NCBI RefSeq assembly: GCF_022869165.1
Contig: NZ_CP094929.1
Coordinates: 62,001-126,000, forward strand
DNA: 64,000 nt
Reading direction: 5' to 3'
Source: Sphaerochaeta associata
Lineage (GTDB): Bacteria; Spirochaetota; Spirochaetia; Sphaerochaetales; Sphaerochaetaceae
The position numbers were made by a program, and so were the translations under genes. The notes beneath the pieces were generated by a model. That model ran no database searches, had not been told where the DNA came from, and saw only the letters and a program-made list of their open reading frames with translations. Shown here piece after piece: positions 17,701 to 25,480 of this stretch (position 1 is the stretch's first letter; each line of letters starts with the position of its first letter).

Positions 17701-18267
17701 GCCTCCGGCAGGAACGTCAACATCCTGGTGCTCGATACCGAGGTGTACTCCAATACCGGTGGACAGGCTTCCAAGGCCACTCCGATCGCAGCCGTTGCAA
17801 AGTTTGCAAACGCTGGCAAGGAACTCGGCAAGAAGAACATGGGCTTCATGTGCATGACTTACGGACATGCCTATGTTGCATCCATCGCCCTCGGTTCCAA
17901 CCGCCTGCATGCCCAGAAGGCTCTGCAGGAAGCTGTAGCTTGGAAGGGTCCCTCGATCATCTTCTGTTATTCCCCGTGTATCAACCACGGCATGAACATG
18001 CGTTTCAGCCAGGTTGAGGAGAAGAAGGCAGTGGAAGCCGGTTACTGGCCGCTCTACCGTTTCAATCCTTCACTCGAGGAAGGCAAGAAATTCAGCTGGG
18101 ATGCCAAGCCGATTTCCGGCTCTTTCCAGGACTTCATCAAGGGCGAGGTCCGCTATACCTCCCTGTACAAGACCAACCCGGAGAATGCCGAGGACTTGTT
18201 CGCAAAGGCTGAGGCCGATGCCCACAAGCGCTGGAGTTTCTTCGAGAAGCTTGGTCCTTTGATGTAA
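14734..18267 (+). CDS. nifJ: Pyruvate:ferredoxin (flavodoxin) oxidoreductase, single chain
   Basis: 1177 residues from the ATG at 14734 (GGAG site 8 nt upstream); an in-frame upstream ATG at 14674 lies in the leader and is rejected. Domains in order: N-terminal pyruvate-binding domain ([30 protein letters not shown]), central transferase/CoA domain (~260-640), 2x[4Fe-4S] ferredoxin domain ([12 protein letters not shown] and [12 protein letters not shown], ~690-780), proximal-cluster Cys (CAGCGETPY), and the TPP-binding domain ([31 protein letters not shown]). It oxidises pyruvate to acetyl-CoA and CO2 with ferredoxin reduction, the core step of anaerobic fermentation. Length and domain set match bacterial NifJ. 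Confidence 0.97.
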   Translation: [1177 protein letters not shown]

Positions 18268-18293
18268 GCTTCATCACTAAATGTTCGTTACGG

Positions 18294-18319
18294 GGGCTGT
18301 CGAAAGACAGCCCTCTTTT
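18294..18319 (+). terminator. Rho-independent terminator of nifJ
   Basis: GGGCTGTC, GAAA tetraloop, GACAGCCC, then TCTTTT, 26 nt after the nifJ stop. Confidence 0.92.
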
Positions 18320-18354
18320 ACATTTATATAGAATGCAAGATGAATCCTTCACGG

Positions 18355-18381
18355 AAAAACCTTGGCTGCGGATAACCAAGG
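18355..18381 (-). terminator. Rho-independent terminator of the glycan operon
   Basis: Read on the minus strand: CCTTGG, 10-nt loop, CCAAGG, then TTTTT (complement of 18355-18359). It closes the operon whose last gene stops at 18414. Confidence 0.82.
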
Positions 18382-18413
18382 TATCGTTGTGAGGACTTCA
18401 GGTATGCTGTTTG

Positions 18414-20333
18414 TTAGAAACGAAACACCTCAGTACGACTTCCCTGGTGTACACATGCCCGTCCATAGGTTTTCAAGGAACCGGCACACAGCAGCTCCAT
18501 GGTTTCCTGATAGCGCAATAGTACCTCGATAGGTTCATCTGATCCTTTCTGAATGCGCCATGCACGTGCTTCCTGCTTGGAATACAACCGATTGCTTCTA
18601 GCTCCATGGACAGGCAGCTCCACAATCGTGCAGGATTTCGGCTGATCCATGGGTTCGGAATGCAGGACGAACAAGGCGCTGTTGGAGCCTTCTGCGTGTC
18701 TTTGCAACTGCACCGATGGTTTTGTCGTAAGGTCGTTGTAATGGGGTGCATAGAGCGTTCTGTTGGATACTGCCTCCATGCCTGGTTCAAAATACAGCGT
18801 GCTGGCAATCCCGGGAGATGAAACATGGATGGCGTTCGTCTCTGTGGTGATGTCCCCTTGATCGGAGAAATGAAAATGCCATGTAAAACTGTGATGTGAA
18901 GAGGTGATCAGGGTATCGTGTATGAGTACTAATGAAGCATCTATCTGCAGGATTTCCCGCTCGATCAGGACAGGGTGTTGCGCACCCATCAGATACCCGA
19001 GATTGTTTGCCTGGGCATAGTTCCAATTGCCTTTGCTGCTGAACATGCGATTGGCGCACAGGGCACGTTTTGCATATGTCCAGGTACTCTCATAGACGGT
19101 TGCATCCTTGCCGTCGACGACAATGGTGTTGTGGCTTGCCTGTTGTTTCAGGATTTTTCGTTCTTCTTTTTCACAGTAGGTGTAACGGCCGCTGTCAACC
19201 AATACATCATGACCATGGGCAACGATATCCACATGCAGAAGGTCGGCATGTCCGTGTCCTCCTCCGATTTGCCCGCAGCGGAAGTGACAGCAACTGTCCT
19301 GCTCGGTCCAGCCGGTACGAAGATAGATATTTCCACTTGCCATTGCTGCGAACGAACAAAAACCAGGTTCTTGGGTGGTTCTCCTGGCAAAGGATTCAAT
19401 CGCTTCCTTGCCTGCAAAGAAGCTGGAATAGGGTTCCAGCTCAGCAAAGCAGCCGACAGCCAAGCTCAGATCCTCCAGTAAGAATGATGCACGGGTCAGA
19501 ACATCACGGATATCCGTATCATCACTGTCGCTTTGCAGGAAGTGGTGTCGATTGGGTTTCATGCTGCCGAGCATGAAGGCAGCCATATCCTTGGCTTTAT
19601 CGGTAATATATGAGTCGAAGGGCCAACCGTACCGTTTTGCAGTTTGAATCATTGAGAGCAGGGCGGAAAGAACCTCTGCATGGTACAGCGGCGATTGTTC
19701 CCATTGCATGCCATCGCTGAGAATCTGGTAGGAAAGTGACTGCGCAACTCTCTGTTGAGCCAGCAAAGCCCGCTTTGTGTCATGCAGAAAAAGACTGCCC
19801 TTGAACAAGCCTGCATTGCCGATGATCCCCCAGTTGGAAAAAAGAAGAAACTCAGAATCCTGGGTTGCAAGATAGTCGGTATGCATTCGCACCCCGGCAA
19901 GAAACTGCTCCGAGTCCTCTTGCTTGAGCAGGAGCATGGCATCTATCCAGTGCATCAGACGCATGGAAGCATCGAGGCTTCGCCAGGTGATTTTTTCTCG
20001 TTCGACGGAATATGGGGCCTGTTTAAGGAAGTCATGGATGTACCAAACGGCTTTCTCTGCATAGCGGGAATCCTGTGTGATGACCCACGCTTGGGCCAGG
20101 TGGAGTACAAAGCCCGATCGGCTGAGCATGAACGTCCACTCGGGATCATCAGCCATCTGGTAATCCCAATCGATGGCCTGTTCGAAGGTATGGCTTACCC
20201 ACGTGGACTCCATGTCCCACGGCATGGAGAATTGGAAACACTGACCAAGGGCTCGATCGGCATGCTCGACCAGTAACTTCAGATAGTTTGGAAAATGGGT
20301 TTCAAGATGGGTTTTCAGATAGTTCATTTTCAC
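18414..20333 (-). CDS. Heparinase II/III family polysaccharide lyase
   Basis: 639 residues. The N-terminal ~350 residues form the helical toroid typical of heparinase II/III-like lyases (WRSLDASMRLMHWIDAM, LLFSNWGIIGNAGLFKGSLFL, LSDGMQWEQSPLYHAEVLSAL). The C-terminal half is the beta-sandwich domain (GHADLLHVDIVAHGHDVLVDSGRYTY, SHNTIVVDGKD). The GGGHGHADLL region carries conserved His. No signal peptide is visible, so it probably acts on imported oligosaccharides in the cytoplasm. Family: beta-elimination at uronates in heparin/heparan, alginate or related glycans; the exact substrate is unknown. The frame starts at GTG 20333 directly after the GH88 stop; an ATG two codons later is equally possible. 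Last gene of the operon. Confidence 0.88.
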   Translation of the reverse strand: MKMNYLKTHLETHFPNYLKLLVEHADRALGQCFQFSMPWDMESTWVSHTFEQAIDWDYQMADDPEWTFMLSRSGFVLHLAQAWVITQDSRYAEKAVWYIHDFLKQAPYSVEREKITWRSLDASMRLMHWIDAMLLLKQEDSEQFLAGVRMHTDYLATQDSEFLLFSNWGIIGNAGLFKGSLFLHDTKRALLAQQRVAQSLSYQILSDGMQWEQSPLYHAEVLSALLSMIQTAKRYGWPFDSYITDKAKDMAAFMLGSMKPNRHHFLQSDSDDTDIRDVLTRASFLLEDLSLAVGCFAELEPYSSFFAGKEAIESFARRTTQEPGFCSFAAMASGNIYLRTGWTEQDSCCHFRCGQIGGGHGHADLLHVDIVAHGHDVLVDSGRYTYCEKEERKILKQQASHNTIVVDGKDATVYESTWTYAKRALCANRMFSSKGNWNYAQANNLGYLMGAQHPVLIEREILQIDASLVLIHDTLITSSHHSFTWHFHFSDQGDITTETNAIHVSSPGIASTLYFEPGMEAVSNRTLYAPHYNDLTTKPSVQLQRHAEGSNSALFVLHSEPMDQPKSCTIVELPVHGARSNRLYSKQEARAWRIQKGSDEPIEVLLRYQETMELLCAGSLKTYGRACVHQGSRTEVFRF

Positions 20334-21488
20334 TTACCAATAGGGATTCCAGCTTGTGTGGCAGCGCAGCAATGCTTCCATATAGAAATAGTCACCCCAC
20401 AGCGAACACTCATCCACACCCCTGTCCTTGCAGGTATTGTACGGAGAACTTTTTGCATAGGTTCCGTGCAACAGCTGGCCGTTGGAACGGGACGGGTCCT
20501 TTACGGCACACGTTCGATACAGAACTCCCAGAAGCCGTTTTGCGGCTTGTCGATAGTACGCGGCCTCTGCTGGTTCCAAATGATCGGCCATCTCCAGCAT
20601 GCCGCAGACTGCTATCGCCGAAGCCGAGGAATCCCTGCTTTCGGTACTCCCGGTGGAGAAATCGAAATCCCAGTAAGGCAGCCAATCATCAGGGAGGTGG
20701 GCGAGGAAGAATTCGGTGACCCGAACAAAGAGTTCCTTGTATTGAGGGTCTTTGGTATATCGGTAGACCAATGCAGTTCCATAGATTCCCCAAGCTTGCC
20801 CTCGTGCCCAGGCAGACCCATCCCGATACCCCTGTGCCGTGACCCCTCGCAGGGGTTCGCCCGTCTTCGGGTCGAAATAGTAGGTATGGTAGGTCGAATT
20901 GTCGTCGCGCAGTACACAGGACATGGCCGTCCTGCTGTGCTCGACGGCTTTTCTTGCATACTTGCTCTCTCCCGTTTCCCGGGAAGCCCAAAACAGAAGG
21001 GGAAGATTCAACAGGCAATCGATGATCAGTCGATAGTTGTTCGGTGCCCCCAAGGGTCCCCATGCCTGGAAGAACTGTCCTTTTTCCTGGAACCTTGCGA
21101 GCAGGTTGTCGGCTGCCAGCAGTGCGGCTTCTTTTCCCGCTTGGCTGCCGACCAGTTTGTATGCCGCCACACACGACAACGAATAGAGAAAACCCATATC
21201 GTGATGTTCTACATCAATTTTCTCCTTGATTCGATAGAGGAAGCTCTGAACCTGCAGCAAGGCGGCCTCCTTGATACGTTCATCCTTGGTGTACTCCCAG
21301 GCCAACCAGAGTTCTCCAGTCCAAAAACCGGTGGTCCACTCCACGTTCTCACTTGGTGCATACCAGTTGTTCTCACTGTGTGAGTATTTGAATGCATGGG
21401 TGAAATCAGGCAGGCAGGCGGCAGTATTGGTGACTGCTGTTTGCAGTGCTTGGGTGAGTTCTTGATGTGTGAGCGGTGAAGTATCCAT
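20334..21488 (-). CDS. Glycoside hydrolase family 88, unsaturated glucuronyl hydrolase
   Basis: 384 residues with the GH88 (alpha/alpha)6-barrel pattern: WTTGFWTGELWLAWEYT near residue 45, VEHHDMGFLYSLSCVAAY near 95, NNYRLIIDCLLNLPLLFWAS near 160 and GSAWARGQAWGIYGTALVYRYT near 225. The HDMGF and IIDCLLNLP regions are where the two conserved Asp of the family lie. GH88 removes the 4,5-unsaturated uronic acid from the non-reducing end of lyase-generated oligosaccharides by vinyl-ether hydration, so it is the expected partner of the adjacent lyase. No signal peptide: cytoplasmic. A good AGGAG site precedes the ATG; it starts 8 nt after the previous gene. Confidence 0.94.
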   Translation of the reverse strand: MDTSPLTHQELTQALQTAVTNTAACLPDFTHAFKYSHSENNWYAPSENVEWTTGFWTGELWLAWEYTKDERIKEAALLQVQSFLYRIKEKIDVEHHDMGFLYSLSCVAAYKLVGSQAGKEAALLAADNLLARFQEKGQFFQAWGPLGAPNNYRLIIDCLLNLPLLFWASRETGESKYARKAVEHSRTAMSCVLRDDNSTYHTYYFDPKTGEPLRGVTAQGYRDGSAWARGQAWGIYGTALVYRYTKDPQYKELFVRVTEFFLAHLPDDWLPYWDFDFSTGSTESRDSSASAIAVCGMLEMADHLEPAEAAYYRQAAKRLLGVLYRTCAVKDPSRSNGQLLHGTYAKSSPYNTCKDRGVDECSLWGDYFYMEALLRCHTSWNPYW

Positions 21489-21496
21489 AATGGCTC

Positions 21497-22642
21497 CTAT
21501 AGGATCAGTGTTTTGGATGCAATTGATGCAAGACGATCGAAATCGAGCTCGATCCCAAAGCCTGATAGCGGTTTCTTTGTTGAAATCAAGCTACCTGATC
21601 GGTTGGTGGATATTGATCGGATGGACGTTTCAAATCCATCGCTGTCCCCATCCTTCTCTATCGCTTCAACCCAGGCTGCCTGCAAGCCGATGGCCACCTG
21701 CTGCCAAATGGTGCATCCCGGACCTATGAGGCTGTCGTCACCGATCATCAAGCCTGCATTGAAGGTCCCCTGTATGGTTCGGGCAAGCTCTATCGCATCA
21801 ATCAGTGAAGCGGCGGAACCGGGATGAATATTGTAGAATTTCCCCATTCCTGCAAGCAGGGTCTTTCTTGCCTGTCTTGCGGGGCGAAGCGGATAATCGG
21901 GAATGAGGGCAAGATTTGGACAGCTTTGTTGCAAGGCAGCCCAACCTTCCATCGTCAGGGCGGCAGGATCTTCGCATGCATCAAGGCCTGCTTGTTCGAG
22001 GTGATGCATCGCAATCTCAATCTCCTGAAGAGGGACATCGAATTCATGCCTGCAGTATCCGCAATTTACATCTCCCAATAGGAACGTCGACTCTCGGGGC
22101 GCATACGTTCTGATAAGGTCGATGATCGAGGTATCCAGGTCGAGGTCCCCGAACAACTTCACCTTCACCACTTGCGCCCGATTGCTTGCGATAGCGGTTT
22201 TAATACTTGCTTCAACCACTTCCAGCTTGTCTGAAAGGATTACATACGCACCGTGAACAGGTTTCTCACCTTCCAGTCCCAACAGGGAGAGGGCAGGAAC
22301 TCCCGCACACTTTCCGGCTAGGTCGAAGAGAGCCATTTCCAACACCTCGGTAAGCCGATCTCTCCAGATTCCCATATGGGAACGTACCTGCAGAAGAGCT
22401 TCTTCCAAGGTAAGGCCCTTGAGTTGCTTGAGTACGGAAATCCAGGAATCGAGGCTCACCTGGGGATTGTTCACTGAGATGATGTTCTCCCCCCAGCCCT
22501 GATGATCCTTGCTTTGCAGGCAGACAAAGACGTGCTGTCTGCTTGTCCAGGTTCCGAAACTGAAGTTTCGAACTGCATGTACCTGCATCAGGTATACATG
22601 GATATTCTCGATTCTGGATGTGTGTCCTTGAAGCTGTATCAT
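21497..22642 (-). CDS. Enolase-superfamily enzyme (mandelate racemase/muconate lactonizing type)
   Basis: 381 residues. A capping N-terminal domain is followed by a barrel with the usual signature: VVKVKLFGD (KxK acid/base lysines), LLGDVNCGYC (first metal Asp), CEDPAAL (Glu), then LALIPDYPLRP, and a C-terminal LSGFGIELDFD of the type seen in this superfamily. Members abstract the alpha-proton of carboxylates (racemases, epimerases, sugar-acid dehydratases). Between GH88 and the sulfatases it plausibly processes the uronic or sugar acid released from the glycan; the specific reaction cannot be read. Its start overlaps the sulfatase stop (ATGA, 22639-22642), so the genes are translationally coupled. 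Confidence 0.82.
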   Translation of the reverse strand: MIQLQGHTSRIENIHVYLMQVHAVRNFSFGTWTSRQHVFVCLQSKDHQGWGENIISVNNPQVSLDSWISVLKQLKGLTLEEALLQVRSHMGIWRDRLTEVLEMALFDLAGKCAGVPALSLLGLEGEKPVHGAYVILSDKLEVVEASIKTAIASNRAQVVKVKLFGDLDLDTSIIDLIRTYAPRESTFLLGDVNCGYCRHEFDVPLQEIEIAMHHLEQAGLDACEDPAALTMEGWAALQQSCPNLALIPDYPLRPARQARKTLLAGMGKFYNIHPGSAASLIDAIELARTIQGTFNAGLMIGDDSLIGPGCTIWQQVAIGLQAAWVEAIEKDGDSDGFETSIRSISTNRSGSLISTKKPLSGFGIELDFDRLASIASKTLIL

Positions 22643-24039
22643 TTGGTTCCCTCCACATGGGTGATGAACGGGTCGTTTGCATCCCTAAGCCACTTTATTA
22701 ATGCGCCCTCCAGCGGATGTGGCTCTGAAAGAAGGAGGGGATTAATTTGCTCTGGATCGGCCTGCAAGTCGTAGAAATACCGACGCAGGCAGGGGGTGGT
22801 TGTATACCCGACTTCCACGACATAGCAGGACTCCTTGGTACGGACAGAGCGCCAGCCAAAGGCTTTCGGGTCGAGGGAGGCGGCTTCGAACTGCCTGAGA
22901 AACACCTCTCTTCCCGGGCAGGCTGCCAGAAAGCATGCTTTCGTCTCATCGGTCATGCCTTTTTCGATCGAGGATGCACAACTGATGCCTTCCATGGAGG
23001 GAGGAATCGGAAGATTCAGCAAATCAAGAATTGTGGGGGCGATGTCGGGACTTCCAATGACTGTTTCCGTTTTCCCTGACGGCAGGCCCATTCCACCAAA
23101 CAGCAAGGGGACCCCGATGGATTCCTCGTACCACACATGCTTGCCTATAAGTTGATGGCTGCCAAGCATGTCCCCATGGTCCGCAGTCAAGACGACAAGC
23201 GTGTCGGAGAGGATGTTGTTTTGTTTCAGATACTCGATCAATCTGCCAAACTGCTCATCAAGACCCGTAATCGCTGCATAATAATCCTTTTGCAATGCAA
23301 TGAAAGCCTCTTCATCGAGATCAAACGATTCAAATGTGTGATGATGGACCGCTCCCAGCTGCACATTCTTCTTTCTGGGCAACTGAAGGTTCTCGTACAG
23401 CTTTTTATACTGCTCGGGGGCGGTATCATACGGACTGTGGGGAGGATTCCATGAAAGAAAGAGTGCGAAAGGAGCATCCTGCTTTCGTGTTTTCAGAAAC
23501 TGCAGGGCCACATCGGTCTCATGGATGGGAGACCAGACATCCTGCTTGATCATCCGGTCGTCGTCCTTCCAATAGTGGGGTGTCGTATGCTCATCACTGG
23601 CGTTGTAGGCGTACCAAAAGTCAAAACCGTGTCGTCTTGGTCCCACAGGGGTATAGGCATCCCAGTTGCGTGCTCCTGAAGGTGGGTTATTCACATGGTT
23701 CACCTCAGGTTCATCCAGATGCCATTTCCCTATGTACCCTGTCTGATACCCTTCTTTTTGCAGCACATCACTGATGCAGATTTCCTCATCCTTCAAACGG
23801 ATGGAAGCACCTGTCTTGCAGTTGGTGAAAACACCGGTTGCAAGCGGGTGTTTTCCGGTCAAAAGACTGGCACGGGCAGGTGAGCAGAGCGGACAGGTGC
23901 TCACGCCGTTGGTACACACGATTGAATCGGCGGCAAATGCATCCATATTGGGTGTTATGACCGGCTCTTGTCCTTCATAACCGACAGCACTTCTTCTCCA
24001 CTGGTCTGCAAACACGAATAGTACGTTCTTCTTCTTCAT
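22639..24039 (-). CDS. Sulfatase, anaerobic Cys-type (1)
   Basis: 466 residues from the ATG at 24039, which overlaps the upstream stop and has an AAGGA site; an in-frame upstream ATG would lie within the previous gene. Sulfatase hallmarks: NVLFVFADQWRRSAVG with the metal Asp, CPLCSPARASLLTGKHP (CxPxR, Cys to become formylglycine), GYIGKWHLDEPEVNH (GKWH), and LTADHGDMLGSH. The C-terminal half follows the choline-sulfatase/iduronate-sulfatase plan. No signal peptide, so cytoplasmic desulfation of imported oligosaccharides. A Cys-type enzyme needs a radical-SAM maturase in an anaerobe; none is encoded in the window. Confidence 0.94.
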   Translation of the reverse strand: MKKKNVLFVFADQWRRSAVGYEGQEPVITPNMDAFAADSIVCTNGVSTCPLCSPARASLLTGKHPLATGVFTNCKTGASIRLKDEEICISDVLQKEGYQTGYIGKWHLDEPEVNHVNNPPSGARNWDAYTPVGPRRHGFDFWYAYNASDEHTTPHYWKDDDRMIKQDVWSPIHETDVALQFLKTRKQDAPFALFLSWNPPHSPYDTAPEQYKKLYENLQLPRKKNVQLGAVHHHTFESFDLDEEAFIALQKDYYAAITGLDEQFGRLIEYLKQNNILSDTLVVLTADHGDMLGSHQLIGKHVWYEESIGVPLLFGGMGLPSGKTETVIGSPDIAPTILDLLNLPIPPSMEGISCASSIEKGMTDETKACFLAACPGREVFLRQFEAASLDPKAFGWRSVRTKESCYVVEVGYTTTPCLRRYFYDLQADPEQINPLLLSEPHPLEGALIKWLRDANDPFITHVEGTK

Positions 24040-25424
24040 GCCCAGGTCCTTGTATAGTCGATCCAATCATTGGATTGCCGTGCCCATGTACTGAGCATGC
24101 GATGCAACTGTTGTTCCCGCTGGCGATACTGATCCAGACCACTGAGGTTGATGCTCTCACCAGGATCCTTTTCCAGATGAAACAATTCCGCCTCCATTCC
24201 ATCCCATACGTATTTCCATCCTTCATGGACGATCATCCTGCGGATGTCCCCGATGGCATGATTGCCGTTGTAGACGGAAAATACTGGCTTTATGGGCGGT
24301 GGTGTCCCTTCCAGGATGGTGTGTGCCAAAGAACTTCCTTCAAAGGACTGTCCGCACGCAACATCCAGCAGATCGAGGATGGTGGGTACAAAATCAAGAT
24401 GAGAGATGGGAGTATTCTGCACCGAAGACGTTGCATCGGTGAGATGGATGACAGCAGGCACTCGTACAGCACTCTCGTACATCTCCATTTTTTGGTACAT
24501 TGCATGCTCCCCCAGCTGTTCCCCATGATCTGCGGTGCAGACAAGCAGGGTATCGTCAAACAAATCCTGTTGCTTGAGTTCCTGCACCAAGCGGTTCAGT
24601 TGGTCGTCGCATAGGCGTGTCAAGGCATAGTGGGCTGCCCAGGCTTTCTTCCACATTGATGGCTCAGTGTTTGCCCCCAGTTGCCTCGCCGCCCCGTTTC
24701 TACGGTTCTGCGGTTCCCTGATGGCCGGGCAGGAGATGGTATCCCCTAAATGAATGTCATCGGGGTTGAACAAGGCCTGATATGCAGGAGGGACCACCAA
24801 AGGAGGATGGGGTGCCCAAAGACAGACAAACAAGGCAAAGGGTTTTGCATGGTCCTTTCTGATGAAAGCAAGCGCCTTGTCGGTGAACCAGACATCCTTG
24901 AAACGGGAAAGGTCGTCGTCAAACGGCCTGACACGAGTATTGGAATACATTCGATTCTCATAGGTTCCATCGCACAACTCACTGACTTGTGAGCGTTGAG
25001 AGGGATGTGCCTTGCAAGAAAAACCTTCTGCTGCGGCGTAGGCCTCATAGCTATGGTCATCCTCCCACGCTGAGAAGGGCAATGATAGTTCAAGCTTCGG
25101 ATCCAGACTGATGTGATTCACTCCGATATGGGCGACATCGTAGCCTGCCTCATACAACATCCTGTGCAGGCTTGTATGAGCTTTTGCAAGCTTACCGGGC
25201 AAATCATTGAGCACCATACCCGTTCTCAATGGATTCATACCAGTGGCCAGTGATGTCCTGGCTGGAACACAGAGCGGGCAGGATGTATAGGTGTTTGAGA
25301 AATAGACTCCATCATTGGCCAACGTATTCCAGGTCGGGGTGACTTCTTGATTACCCACTTTGGCAAACAAGGTGTCGAAGCGTTGCTGGTCGGTCATGAA
25401 GAAAAGCAAGTTTTTTGATGGCAT
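24036..25424 (-). CDS. Sulfatase, anaerobic Cys-type (2)
   Basis: 462 residues. MPSKNLLFFMTDQQRFDTLF carries the metal-binding Asp; TSCPLCVPARTSLATGMNP is the CxPxR formylglycine site; GYDVAHIGVNH replaces the common GKWH; VCTADHGEQLGEH is the C-terminal metal loop. It is a paralogue of the neighbouring sulfatase but clearly diverged, suggesting a different sulfate position on the same glycan. No signal peptide. It follows the binding-protein gene after a strong hairpin (25435-25461) and overlaps the next start by ATGA. Confidence 0.93.
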   Translation of the reverse strand: MPSKNLLFFMTDQQRFDTLFAKVGNQEVTPTWNTLANDGVYFSNTYTSCPLCVPARTSLATGMNPLRTGMVLNDLPGKLAKAHTSLHRMLYEAGYDVAHIGVNHISLDPKLELSLPFSAWEDDHSYEAYAAAEGFSCKAHPSQRSQVSELCDGTYENRMYSNTRVRPFDDDLSRFKDVWFTDKALAFIRKDHAKPFALFVCLWAPHPPLVVPPAYQALFNPDDIHLGDTISCPAIREPQNRRNGAARQLGANTEPSMWKKAWAAHYALTRLCDDQLNRLVQELKQQDLFDDTLLVCTADHGEQLGEHAMYQKMEMYESAVRVPAVIHLTDATSSVQNTPISHLDFVPTILDLLDVACGQSFEGSSLAHTILEGTPPPIKPVFSVYNGNHAIGDIRRMIVHEGWKYVWDGMEAELFHLEKDPGESINLSGLDQYRQREQQLHRMLSTWARQSNDWIDYTRTWA

Positions 25425-25434
25425 TGGTATGATG

Positions 25435-25461
25435 GGCGGCCTGCCTGATCGGCAAGCCGCC
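25435..25461 (-). other. Intercistronic hairpin between binding protein and sulfatase
   Basis: An 11-bp stem (GGCGGCTTGCC / GGCAGGCCGCC on the minus strand, one G-T wobble) with a 5-nt loop lies 19 nt after the binding-protein stop. No T-run follows, so it probably stabilises or attenuates rather than terminates. Confidence 0.7.
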
Positions 25462-25480
25462 GCTCCTTTCTTGTATGTGC

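Noticed and set aside
14719-17988. Very long open frame on the minus strand opposite PFOR (~1089 codons)
   Set aside because: Mirror of a strongly coding gene; the amino-acid sequence has no recognisable domain and there is no RBS or promoter.
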